Assembly (NCBI GenBank): GCA_913020235.1
Contig: CAJWBT010000128.1
Coordinates: 1-6,957 of the forward strand
DNA: 6,957 nucleotides
Reading direction: 5' to 3'
Origin: an uncultured Chloroflexota bacterium
GTDB lineage: Bacteria > Chloroflexota > Dehalococcoidia > UBA3495
In this document: piece by piece, positions 1 through 5,965 of the stretch
How the letters are laid out: each line of letters opens with the position of its first letter
How positions within the stretch are numbered: position 1 is the stretch's first letter
The notes under the pieces: model-generated
Database searches by the model: none
Seen by the model: the letters and a program-made list of their open reading frames with translations, nothing else
What the model was told of the DNA's origin: nothing
Position numbers and translations under genes: made by a program

Positions 1-122
1 ACGAGGACATGGTGGACGCCGTGGGCATCGACCGCGAAGGGTTCGTGGTGCACGTGTTTCAGGGCCGGGAGACGGGCGTGTTCAGCGACGATGGGTTCAC
101 CGAAGACGGCAGCGACCGCTAG
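1..122 (+). CDS. 3' end of an unrecognised protein (partial)
   Basis: The frame starting at base 3 is open and ends with TAG at 120-122, giving the last 39 residues of a protein that begins outside the window. The tail contains DAVGIDREGFVVHVFQGRE followed by an acidic end, TEDGSDR. It alternates hydrophobic and charged residues as a beta strand followed by a disordered acidic tail would. There is no catalytic motif, membrane segment or family signature that I recognise, so no function is assigned. It runs convergently towards the yhaN-like gene; the 176 bases between the two stop codons contain a palindromic repeat. Codon choice is GC-rich, like the neighbouring genes, which supports it being a real coding end. 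Confidence 0.6.
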   Translation, partial: EDMVDAVGIDREGFVVHVFQGRETGVFSDDGFTEDGSDR

Positions 123-151
123 CGTACAGTCTCGTAAGTATCTCTACTTCA

Positions 152-289
152 GCGATATCGTACGACATTCCCGACCAGATTTCGTCTTTCCGGCGCAAGC
201 CGGAATCCAGAGAAGCGTTGGCTGGATCCCGGCCTTCGCCGGGATGACGGACCGGGTATCGAGCCATTTGCAAGACACCAGACCAGCGG
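152..289. repeat. Dispersed palindromic repeat, copy 1
   Basis: This noncoding block matches a second block at about 4949-5097. The shared parts include a CGACAT box, the core CGTCTTTCCGGCG, CCGGAATCCAGA, GGGATGAC, CCGGGTATC and GACACCAG. Copy 1 folds into two tight hairpins: 188-194 pairs with 199-205 around a GCAA tetraloop, and 228-233 pairs with 238-243 around CTTC. An outer helix joins 205-210 (ATCCAG) with 222-227 (CTGGAT). Translated by chance it gives FPAQAGIQ and IPAFAGMT, the familiar spurious peptides of a widespread bacterial intergenic repeat class. It lies between two convergent stop codons and ends about 10 bases from the yhaN stop, so it may shape the 3' end of that transcript. 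Exact boundaries are uncertain; weaker similarity may extend left to about 134. Confidence 0.8.
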
Positions 290-298
290 CCGGTTGAA

Positions 299-3200
299 CT
301 ACATCTCGATAACCTGGGCATCCGGAGCAACGCCAATGAAGAGGTCGACCATCTCCGGGTGACAGGTGAACACCAAGACCTGGTTGGTTTCAGAAAGCTC
401 AGCGAAGGCTTCAGCGGCGCGCCGGGCCCGCTCTGGGTCAAAGTTCACCAACACCTCATCCACCACCACCGGAAGGCTCACCGACTGTTCTCCAAACTCC
501 CGGATCAGGCCGAACCGCAATGCCAGGTAGAGCTGCTCTCTGGTGCCGCGGCTTAGCTCTGAGGGTTGTTTACTCGCGCCCTTCTGGTCGGTCACCGTAA
601 CGGTATGTTCCCCAATGGGAGCATAGAGCCCGGGGTAGCGCTGCTCGGTAATCGCGCCAAAGAACTTCCGGGCGTGCTGAATCACCCCCGGCTGGCGCTC
701 TTTCTCGAACTTCTGGCGTGTTCGTAACAGTAACTCCTCAGCTATGGCTAGCTTCGACCACTCCCGTGCTTGCTCCCGTAGCTCCTCCAAGAGCTGGTTC
801 TTCCTAACGCGCAGGGCCGACGACTCTTCTTCGGTGGTTAGCTGGCTCAGGAGAATCGTAACCTCTCCTTGCTCACCCAAAAGGGCGCGTTGGTGAGCTT
901 CGATACTCTCGATCTGCTGGGTGAGCTGTCTTGAGTTCTCCTCCATCTGTTGACGGTTGGCTTGAGCGAGCGCTTCTTTGAAACGGTCGAACTGCTCGCC
1001 TGGGCTGCTCAACTGTTGGAGACGGACCAAGTGTCCACCGCGCTTTCGCTCCAGGTCGCGACGTTCGTCGTGCTGAGCGGCCCGGCGCCGGAATTCCTCG
1101 GGGTCATCGGTATCACCGGCGGCGAGGAGATTCGCCACAACATCCTGGGATTCCTCGAGGCGCTTCTCGAGCTGCCGGACTCGTTGACCAACACTCTCGG
1201 CCTCTTCACGGGCGATATTTCGCCGGTTTACTGAAGCCCGCACGGCATCGTACCGCGCTATCAGAGCATCCGCCGCCGAGGCAAGCTCGCTGGGCACCCC
1301 GGTCCCAATTGGTGTAGCGAACGTATCCGCGAGGGGAACAATCAGCTCCCTGTACTCGTCAATATCGTGTTCGATGGCCACGATCCGGCGCCGCATGGCC
1401 CGGACCTCCCCCAAAGCGACCCGCGCCGTCTCCACGCTGCCCCGGAATTCAACCATCGTCTCCGGGGTGAGCGTCTCGGCAAGGCCACGGTCCACCAGCC
1501 AAGCTCGCCATTCCCGCCGGGCCGCCTCCAGCCCTTCTTGGGCCGATACCTGCGCCTGGGCCGCATCATCCGCGCGGCGCTGTTGCTGTTGCACCGCTTG
1601 GGTAGCGTCGGCGAGCCGCTGCTGCAGGGAATCCCAGGCGCGAATGGCCTGGCCGGCGAAGTCCAGTTCCCCTTCGACGACATCCAGGGCTACAGCATCC
1701 GGAAAACTGAGGCCAAGGGGCGCCGCAGCATCTCGAAGCGCTGCCTCCGCTTTGGCCTCAGTCAACTTGGCTTCGCGAACCAGCTCGGCCAATGCCTGAT
1801 TGACCGGGCCGCCAGCGCCCGAGGGTGTTCGCTGACCTCTTATCAGGATGAGTCCAGCGGCGCCGAGCAGCACGATGCCCGCGATGCCACCCGTAATCAA
1901 CGCCGGCTGCCCCAGGACCGCTCCCGCAGCCATCAGTACCACCGCCATGACAGCCAGCAGCAGCGGCAAGGCCATCCTTTGCATTCCGCTGCCCTGCCGC
2001 CCGCCGTCCGCCGGGTCCGTGGATGATTCGAGCTGATCCCGGAAGTCCGCATGACGCTGGCGTTGCCTGGTGTATTCGAGCAGCCGGGTCCGAGTGGCCC
2101 GCAATGCCGCCCGCTTTTGCTCGACCGCCGCGGCATCCGTCGCCGGTTCTTCTTTCTCCTCAACGCTGTTGCGGGCCTGAAGTTCGACTTCCTGGTGCGC
2201 CTTTAGTGCCTCCTTGACCAGATCCAGATGGCTGGTGCGTTCCCGCAGTGCACCATGATTCTGGAGCAGCGTCTGCCGCGAATGTTCAACGTGGTCCCGG
2301 GTGACTATCGACGTATCAAAGGATTCGAGCCGTTCCTCGGCCCAGTCAGGACCGAGGTCTCCGAGCCTCTCAGCGAGAGAGGCTTCCAGCACCCGCAGCT
2401 CTGCCTTGCGGTCCGGCAGGTCCCTCACCGATCCGTCGAAGCTGTCGCGCCCTCGACGAATACGCTCGATGTCGTCGCGATGCTCCCATAAACCTTCGTC
2501 CTGGATTATTTCTTCGGCTGACTTCTCGGCCCGTTCGAGCTTTTCGACTTCCTCCTCCAAGTCCCGTTTTGCGTTGCCCACCCTCTCCTCGCCGGTCTCC
2601 AGCCGGTCGACGGCATTCTCGGGAAAGCTCTCGAAACTGGGAAGCGTGTCCAGCTGTTCGTCAACCTCAACGAGGGCAACCCAGTCGTCCCAGCCCTCCC
2701 TCAGCTTGGCCACATCCCCAGATTGCTGCTGCAGCTTGGTGCGATCGGACCCAGCGGAGGCCAAATCACGGCCAATATCCGCCAGACGGGCTCGGAGCCT
2801 GCCATACTCAGCGGCGTTCCCTTGCACCTGAGTGATCTGGCCGCCATTTTCGCCCAGCTCTTCGAGCAGGCCCGCGATGCGGTTTCGTCCGCGCCTGCGA
2901 TAGATCGCGTCTTTCTGTTCCGTCACCAACCGGAGCGCCTGGGGCAATCTGGCCGCTCCCATGCCCGCGCTGTAGATCTGGCTGTCCACTCCGGCGTCCT
3001 TCAGGGTATCCCCAGTTTGGAGTTCGTCGAGGCTGAAGGCAAACACGTTCCTGAACACATCCCGTGAAGCGCCGCCCAAGAGCTTGTTAAGGCCGGCCGG
3101 GTCCACCGGGGCGCCGTCGCCGGTCGCAAGACTGTACGGTCCTCCATGGGAGCCGCGGAACCGTTCTACGATGTAGCGGTGCCCGGCGTCATCCACCAGC

Positions 3201-3415
3201 GTCAGGAGGCCGCCGTGCCGCCCCCCGGCAAGCGGAGGGTAGTGAGATCCACTCAACCGGGGGAAACCGAATAGGACCATCCGGATGAACGCAAGAAGCG
3301 TGCTTTTACCGGCCTCGTTTGGTCCTTGGATCACGGTAATCGGCCGGGTGAATGGGCCGATCTTTTTATCCGACAAAGGACCGAATCCCTCTATATGCAG
3401 CTCCTCGATCTTCAT
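299..3415 (-). CDS. yhaN: YhaN-like AAA ATPase (SbcC/Rad50-type) with central membrane hairpin
   Basis: The protein has 1038 residues and is an SMC/Rad50-type ATPase that probably drives the nuclease encoded just upstream in DNA end processing or repair. The N-terminus has the YhaN-type AAA start, with Walker A GPNEAGKST at 31-39. Long charged, heptad-rich coiled coils fill roughly 200-460 and 560-900. Between them lie two hydrophobic segments, about 481-501 and 504-526, that look like a membrane hairpin. The C-terminal half-ATPase has the ABC-type signature LSRGTREQ (954-961), Walker B LPVVVDE (981-987) and a switch histidine H1019 in TCHPEM. The only cysteine I find is C1018, so there is no CxxC zinc hook as in Rad50/SbcC; known YhaN proteins also carry a mid-protein hydrophobic pair. 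The ATG start overlaps the yhaO stop (ATGA) and has a good GAGGA ribosome site, so the two are translationally coupled. Function is inferred from family and pairing. Confidence 0.92.
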   Translation of the reverse strand: MKIEELHIEGFGPLSDKKIGPFTRPITVIQGPNEAGKSTLLAFIRMVLFGFPRLSGSHYPPLAGGRHGGLLTLVDDAGHRYIVERFRGSHGGPYSLATGDGAPVDPAGLNKLLGGASRDVFRNVFAFSLDELQTGDTLKDAGVDSQIYSAGMGAARLPQALRLVTEQKDAIYRRRGRNRIAGLLEELGENGGQITQVQGNAAEYGRLRARLADIGRDLASAGSDRTKLQQQSGDVAKLREGWDDWVALVEVDEQLDTLPSFESFPENAVDRLETGEERVGNAKRDLEEEVEKLERAEKSAEEIIQDEGLWEHRDDIERIRRGRDSFDGSVRDLPDRKAELRVLEASLAERLGDLGPDWAEERLESFDTSIVTRDHVEHSRQTLLQNHGALRERTSHLDLVKEALKAHQEVELQARNSVEEKEEPATDAAAVEQKRAALRATRTRLLEYTRQRQRHADFRDQLESSTDPADGGRQGSGMQRMALPLLLAVMAVVLMAAGAVLGQPALITGGIAGIVLLGAAGLILIRGQRTPSGAGGPVNQALAELVREAKLTEAKAEAALRDAAAPLGLSFPDAVALDVVEGELDFAGQAIRAWDSLQQRLADATQAVQQQQRRADDAAQAQVSAQEGLEAARREWRAWLVDRGLAETLTPETMVEFRGSVETARVALGEVRAMRRRIVAIEHDIDEYRELIVPLADTFATPIGTGVPSELASAADALIARYDAVRASVNRRNIAREEAESVGQRVRQLEKRLEESQDVVANLLAAGDTDDPEEFRRRAAQHDERRDLERKRGGHLVRLQQLSSPGEQFDRFKEALAQANRQQMEENSRQLTQQIESIEAHQRALLGEQGEVTILLSQLTTEEESSALRVRKNQLLEELREQAREWSKLAIAEELLLRTRQKFEKERQPGVIQHARKFFGAITEQRYPGLYAPIGEHTVTVTDQKGASKQPSELSRGTREQLYLALRFGLIREFGEQSVSLPVVVDEVLVNFDPERARRAAEAFAELSETNQVLVFTCHPEMVDLFIGVAPDAQVIEM

Positions 3416-4683
3416 GGCCCGTCCTCGTCCAGCAACTGGGCGAGGCAGATCGCCTCGGCGCCGGCCATCAAGTCTCGCAGGTCATCGTCGGAGGGTAGGC
3501 TATCGCGCAGGTAACGGCCGGAATTACCGCGTCCGTACAGCTCCTGCAATGTTTCGCGCATCTCGGCGAGAACCTCGGGATTCTCCAGCGATTCGCCACA
3601 GAGCCGGAGCAGGTCCCCAACGAAGTCGGTCCGCTCAAGCTGCTGGCTACGATCGAAGGGCGAGGCGGTGGACGCCTGTATCCGCTCGCACCAGAGGAAG
3701 GGGCGTTCCTGAGTCCCGGTCTCATTGATCCTCGCGAGAAGTTCGTCGGTAAACCCCGGGCGGATCAGCGAGTCATGTAGCTGCCCCCGGCCACCCAGCA
3801 CCAGCCTGAAAATCACGCTTCGTCTGTCAGCTTCTTCCCGGCACCTGGCCATCTCGCTTTCGATGGCATCAACCAACGACTGCTCGGCTTCAAGCTCACT
3901 TATGTCAAGCTCCAGCAACGCCCAGCGGACCAGGTCCACGGCTCGAAAATCGAGATGTACCTGCCTGGAATCGTTTACTTCGACGAGGTACACGCCACGC
4001 GGGCCTCGCTCGTTGGGGTGCCGGCCCTGGGGGTTCCCGGGGTACACGACAGAGGGGTTGATCTCGCGGAGGACCCGGCGGGTGTGGACGTGACCCAGAG
4101 CCCAGTAGTCGATGGCGGTCCGTTCCAGGTCGCCCAAGCTACAGGGGGCATAGGCATCGTGAGCCGGGTCGCTGTCAACGTTGGCGTGGAGCAGCCCTAT
4201 GTTGAACGGCCCGCGTTCGACGGCGCCGAATCGTGGCACCAGATTCTCCCGAATCTCCCGCTGCGGGTAGCTGATCCCGTAGACGACGGCGCGATCAGGC
4301 TCATCCTCGAAAATCGGGAACCGCTCCACGTCGGCGCCAAACCGGTGACATCCCTCTGGGAAATCAAGCCGGGCTTCCCATCCGTCGAGTGGGTCGTGGT
4401 TACCGTGGCAAATGAACGAGCGTATGCCCTCTTCTTTGAGCCGGTTCAAACCATCGACGAACTTGAGCTGGGCCCTGAGGCTTCGGTCGGCGCTGTCGAA
4501 TACGTCCCCGGCAACAAGAAGCGCGTCAACCCGCTCCCGGATACACAGGTCGACGATGTTCTCGTAGGCAGCGAAGGTGGCGTCATACAATGTGCCGGCG
4601 ATCGCCGAGTCGAGGCTGCGCAGGCCGCTGAACGGACTGTCGAGGTGCAAGTCTGCGGCGTGCACGAATCTTAGGCGTGTCAT
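3412..4683 (-). CDS. yhaO: YhaO-like metallophosphoesterase, DNA repair exonuclease (SbcD/Mre11-type)
   Basis: This 423-residue calcineurin-like phosphoesterase is the probable nuclease subunit of a YhaO-YhaN complex acting on DNA ends. The metal-binding motifs of the family are present in order: DLH (D11, H13) in HAADLHLDSPF, GD (D60) in LLVAGDVFD, GNHD (94-97), H166 in GLLHANVD, and GHVH (197-200), then YPGNPQGRHPNE (214-225), typical of SbcD/YhaO proteins. The catalytic domain fills about 1-240. The remaining 180 residues form the helical, charged C-terminal region that in this family contacts DNA and the ATPase partner. It is the first gene of the operon, and its TGA stop overlaps the ATG of yhaN. 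The ATG start is supported by the immediate MTRLRFVHAADLH start usual in the family; the ribosome site is weak (GGGGAT about 11 bases upstream). General SbcD is the alternative name, but the partner's membrane hairpin favours YhaO. Confidence 0.93.
   Translation of the reverse strand: MTRLRFVHAADLHLDSPFSGLRSLDSAIAGTLYDATFAAYENIVDLCIRERVDALLVAGDVFDSADRSLRAQLKFVDGLNRLKEEGIRSFICHGNHDPLDGWEARLDFPEGCHRFGADVERFPIFEDEPDRAVVYGISYPQREIRENLVPRFGAVERGPFNIGLLHANVDSDPAHDAYAPCSLGDLERTAIDYWALGHVHTRRVLREINPSVVYPGNPQGRHPNERGPRGVYLVEVNDSRQVHLDFRAVDLVRWALLELDISELEAEQSLVDAIESEMARCREEADRRSVIFRLVLGGRGQLHDSLIRPGFTDELLARINETGTQERPFLWCERIQASTASPFDRSQQLERTDFVGDLLRLCGESLENPEVLAEMRETLQELYGRGNSGRYLRDSLPSDDDLRDLMAGAEAICLAQLLDEDGP
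3422..3426 (-). promoter_or_regulatory. Ribosome binding site of yhaN
   Basis: On the minus strand GAGGA lies six bases before the ATG at 3413-3415, inside the last codons of yhaO. Together with the ATGA overlap it fixes the yhaN start and indicates translational coupling within one transcript. Confidence 0.65.
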
Positions 4684-4713
4684 ATCCGGATAATCCCCGT
4701 CTCAGTCTAGCGA

Positions 4714-4719
4714 ATTCTA
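4714..4719 (-). promoter_or_regulatory. Possible -10 box for the yhaO-yhaN operon
   Basis: The minus strand reads TAGAAT, one mismatch from TATAAT, about 30 bases before the yhaO ATG, which would give a leader of roughly 20-25 bases. No convincing -35 hexamer is seen at the usual distance, so this is only a candidate. Confidence 0.22.
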
Positions 4720-4794
4720 GCCACAACCGCCACCGCCAGGTCCGGAGACTGGCGTCCAAAGGACCGCAACCGCAACTCACCCTATATCGCCGTG

Positions 4795-4928
4795 CTAGTA
4801 CTAAGTCAACCTGAAATTGATAGATGTCATTCTAAGCGAAGCAAGGAATCTCGTTGTTACGCTGAGATTCTTCGCCGCTCCGCTCCCCACAATGACATCC
4901 TGTCAGAACCAAGCTGACTGAGTGCTAG
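4795..4928. mobile_element. MITE-like palindromic element with terminal inverted repeats
   Basis: A 134-bp noncoding element bounded by CTAG on both sides. Its ends (4795-4831 and 4891-4928) are imperfect inverted repeats of about 37 bp, roughly three quarters identical, finishing in a perfect 9-bp match (GATGTCATT at 4823-4831 against AATGACATC at 4891-4899). An inner arm pairs GAATCTC (4846-4852) with GAGATTC (4864-4870), so the whole unit can fold into one long hairpin. The outer GTGCTAGT is directly repeated at 4792-4799 and 4922-4929. CTAG-type target duplications are known for part of the IS5 family, so a non-autonomous derivative is plausible. The core resembles the common dispersed GTCATTCTGAGCGAAGC-type bacterial repeat. 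It is less GC-rich than the genes around it and encodes nothing. It lies in the 445-base gene-free stretch between yhaO and the selenoprotein gene. Confidence 0.65.
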
Positions 4929-4948
4929 TGCACTGCGTTGCAAATAGC

Positions 4949-5097
4949 TTCACATCGGCGAAATTGTGCGACATCCCTCCCTCCTCTCGTCTTTCCGGCG
5001 AAGGCCGGAATCCAGACAAGTGCTAGCTCGATTCCCCTTCCGCGGAAGGGCCGGGATGACCGACCGGGTATCAAGCCATCTGCGAGACACCAGGCTA
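4949..5097. repeat. Dispersed palindromic repeat, copy 2
   Basis: This is the second copy, in the same orientation, of the repeat at about 152-289. Hairpin one is conserved (4993-4999 with 5004-5010), but its loop has changed from GCAA to GAAG. Hairpin two is replaced by a perfect 16-bp palindrome, CCCTTCCGCGGAAGGG, at 5035-5050. The outer ATCCAG/CTGGAT helix has decayed. A further inverted pair, GACACC (5086-5091) with GGTGTC (5105-5110), lies at its right edge, just beyond the stop of the selenoprotein gene. Like copy 1, its right end abuts the 3' end of a minus-strand gene, here about 30 bases from the stop codon. No open reading frame with coding character crosses it. Confidence 0.78.
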
Positions 5098-5128
5098 GCC
5101 ACGCGGTGTCACTACGGCGACCCCTACC

Positions 5129-5701
5129 TCAGATCGCACCCAGAACATCCAGCAGCTGGTCCACCGTGGGCCGATCGTGAGGTGCGGGGCCCCGGTGTTC
5201 AAACCGCACGACGCCTCGCCCGTCGATGACGAAGTCGCCGCCCCCTTGCCGCAGGTCGCTCCTCTGGAAATGGTACCGGCGCCCCCGGGCCGCGAGCTTG
5301 ATGTAGGTCCAGATGGTCCCCGGACTGAACACCTGTCCCAGGCTCCCCTTTCCCAGCCGGTAGGCCCGGTATACATCCCGCTCCGGATCGGACAACAAGG
5401 GAAAGGGCAACTGCATCTGACGGGACATCTGGAACAGCCGGTCCCGGGGCTCGAAGGAAACCGCCAACACAACGCCGTTTCGCGCTTGAATCTCCGGATG
5501 ATGCCGTCGCAACTGCGACAGGTGCTCCCGTCAAGGCAGTCAAGCGTAGTGGCGAAGGAACACCAGGACCACCTTGCCGCCCCGAGAGTCCTGAAGGGAG
5601 AGGAATTGGCCGTCGGCCGTCGGCAAGGTGAAATCGGGCGCGGTCTCGCCCAGCAAGAGACCGGCTTGACCACCAGGTTGCTTGGCCACACCAGGGCTCA
5701 C
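5129..5701 (-). CDS. selL: SelL-like peroxiredoxin-family selenoprotein with UxxU motif (two in-frame UGA read as Sec)
   Basis: The frame encodes 190 residues of a thioredoxin-fold AhpC/TSA-like redoxin if two internal TGA codons are read through. The N-terminal strand region reads LGETAPDFTLPTADG (17-31), followed by GGKVVLVFLRHYA (41-53), then TGA (5540-5542), Leu, Pro, TGA (5531-5533), then REHLSQLRRHHPEI. Related proteins have CxxC here, so the TGAs replace exactly the two redox cysteines, giving U54-L-P-U57. The fold continues in the same frame through GVVLAVSFEP, FPLLSDPERDVYRAYRLG and GGGDFVIDGRGVVRFEHRG to a TGA stop after LLDVLGAI. No frameshift is needed. The published SelL family has this UxxU diselenide motif and, in bacteria, one SECIS inside the gene; a matching stem-loop follows. 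The GTG start at 5699-5701 is the most upstream one after an in-frame stop (5777-5779); it has no clear ribosome site, and GTG at 5687-5689 is an alternative. The expected role is thiol/peroxide redox chemistry in the cytoplasm. A cysteine-loss pseudogene is the main alternative. Confidence 0.85.
5495..5530 (-). promoter_or_regulatory. Candidate bacterial SECIS element in selL
   Basis: Immediately after the second UGA the mRNA can fold into a two-part stem-loop. The inner stem is 7 bp (5515-5521 with 5504-5510, sequence CTGTCGC/GCGACGG with one G-U pair) capped by the tetraloop AGUU. An outer stem of 4 bp pairs 5527-5530 (CGGG) with 5495-5498 (UCCG), separated from the inner one by a 5x5 internal loop. 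Bacterial SECIS elements place a G in the first two loop positions and put the loop about 16-37 bases after the UGA. Here G is the second loop base, and the loop starts 16 bases after the second UGA and 25 after the first, so one element could serve both codons. Folding was done by eye. Confidence 0.65.
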
Positions 5702-5881
5702 GGGGCTATGCCCGGTTGCGCCGTTGGAACCGTGCCACTGCCTCCGGTCCCCGGATGTCGCCCCGGCCCCTCGCGGTCAGGGGGGCTGTTTGTCCCTCTC
5801 TCCCGTTGCTGCCCGTGGTGGTTGCTCCCAAGTACCATACCCCCGATCGATGTCTAGCGTTCCGCCATTCTATTTGTTCTT

Positions 5882-5906
5882 GGGCGGGCGGATTATAAGC
5901 CCGCCC
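5882..5906. other. Perfect GC-rich hairpin in the divergent intergenic region
   Basis: GGGCGGGC (5882-5889) and GCCCGCCC (5899-5906) form a perfect 8-bp stem around the AT-rich loop GGATTATAA. Neither strand has a run of T after the stem, so it is not a standard intrinsic terminator. It lies between the divergent selL and amidohydrolase genes, about 60 bases before the amidohydrolase start. It could be an operator, a leader structure for selL or one copy of a dispersed short palindrome. The rest of 5702-5965 shows no gene. Confidence 0.5.
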
Positions 5907-5956
5907 TTGCCAGGTGTCCAGAACACGCACTGGCGGACGGCGAATGACACATCTAT

Positions 5957-5962
5957 TATAAT
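5957..5962 (+). promoter_or_regulatory. Consensus -10 box for the amidohydrolase gene
   Basis: A perfect TATAAT lies three bases before the first ATG (5966) and fifteen before the second in-frame ATG (5978). Transcription would start near 5969, which makes 5978 the more likely translation start, with a leaderless or very short leader. No good -35 hexamer is visible 16-18 bases upstream. The box is part of the palindrome ATTATAAT (5955-5962), so a minus-strand -10 at 5955-5960 could also read towards selL. Confidence 0.45.
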
Positions 5963-5965
5963 TGC

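Noticed and set aside
91..297. Small plus-strand ORF with FPAQAGIQ and IPAFAGMT peptides
   Set aside because: These peptides are translations of the palindromic intergenic repeat, and the ORF overlaps the end of the upstream gene in another frame.
1367..2026. Plus-strand ORFs inside yhaN (also 2301-2831, 950-1234 and 2723-3067)
   Set aside because: They are antisense to a continuous 1038-residue ATPase with complete Walker A, signature and Walker B motifs.
3955..4674. Plus-strand 239-codon ORF opposite yhaO
   Set aside because: It is antisense to the region carrying all the phosphoesterase metal motifs; no independent support.
4795..5110. CRISPR array or intrinsic terminator in the 4684-5128 gap
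   Set aside because: There are no regularly spaced direct repeats, and none of the hairpins is followed by a T-tract in the direction of transcription; two different dispersed repeats explain the structure.
5531..5542. selL as a simple nonsense pseudogene or frameshifted gene
   Set aside because: There is no frame change, and both stops are TGA exactly at the two CxxC positions. All other family features are intact and a SECIS-like stem-loop follows. It remains possible if the genome lacks Sec machinery.
5095..5691. Minus-strand 198-codon ORF overlapping the selenoprotein gene
   Set aside because: It is in another frame. Its translation is Cys/Arg/Pro/Ser-rich with no fold signature, while the overlapping frame gives a clear redoxin on both sides of the two TGAs.
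5177..5857. Plus-strand 226-codon ORF opposite selL
   Set aside because: It is an antisense shadow in GC-rich DNA; the translation is Pro/Gly/Arg/Gln-rich and without motifs.
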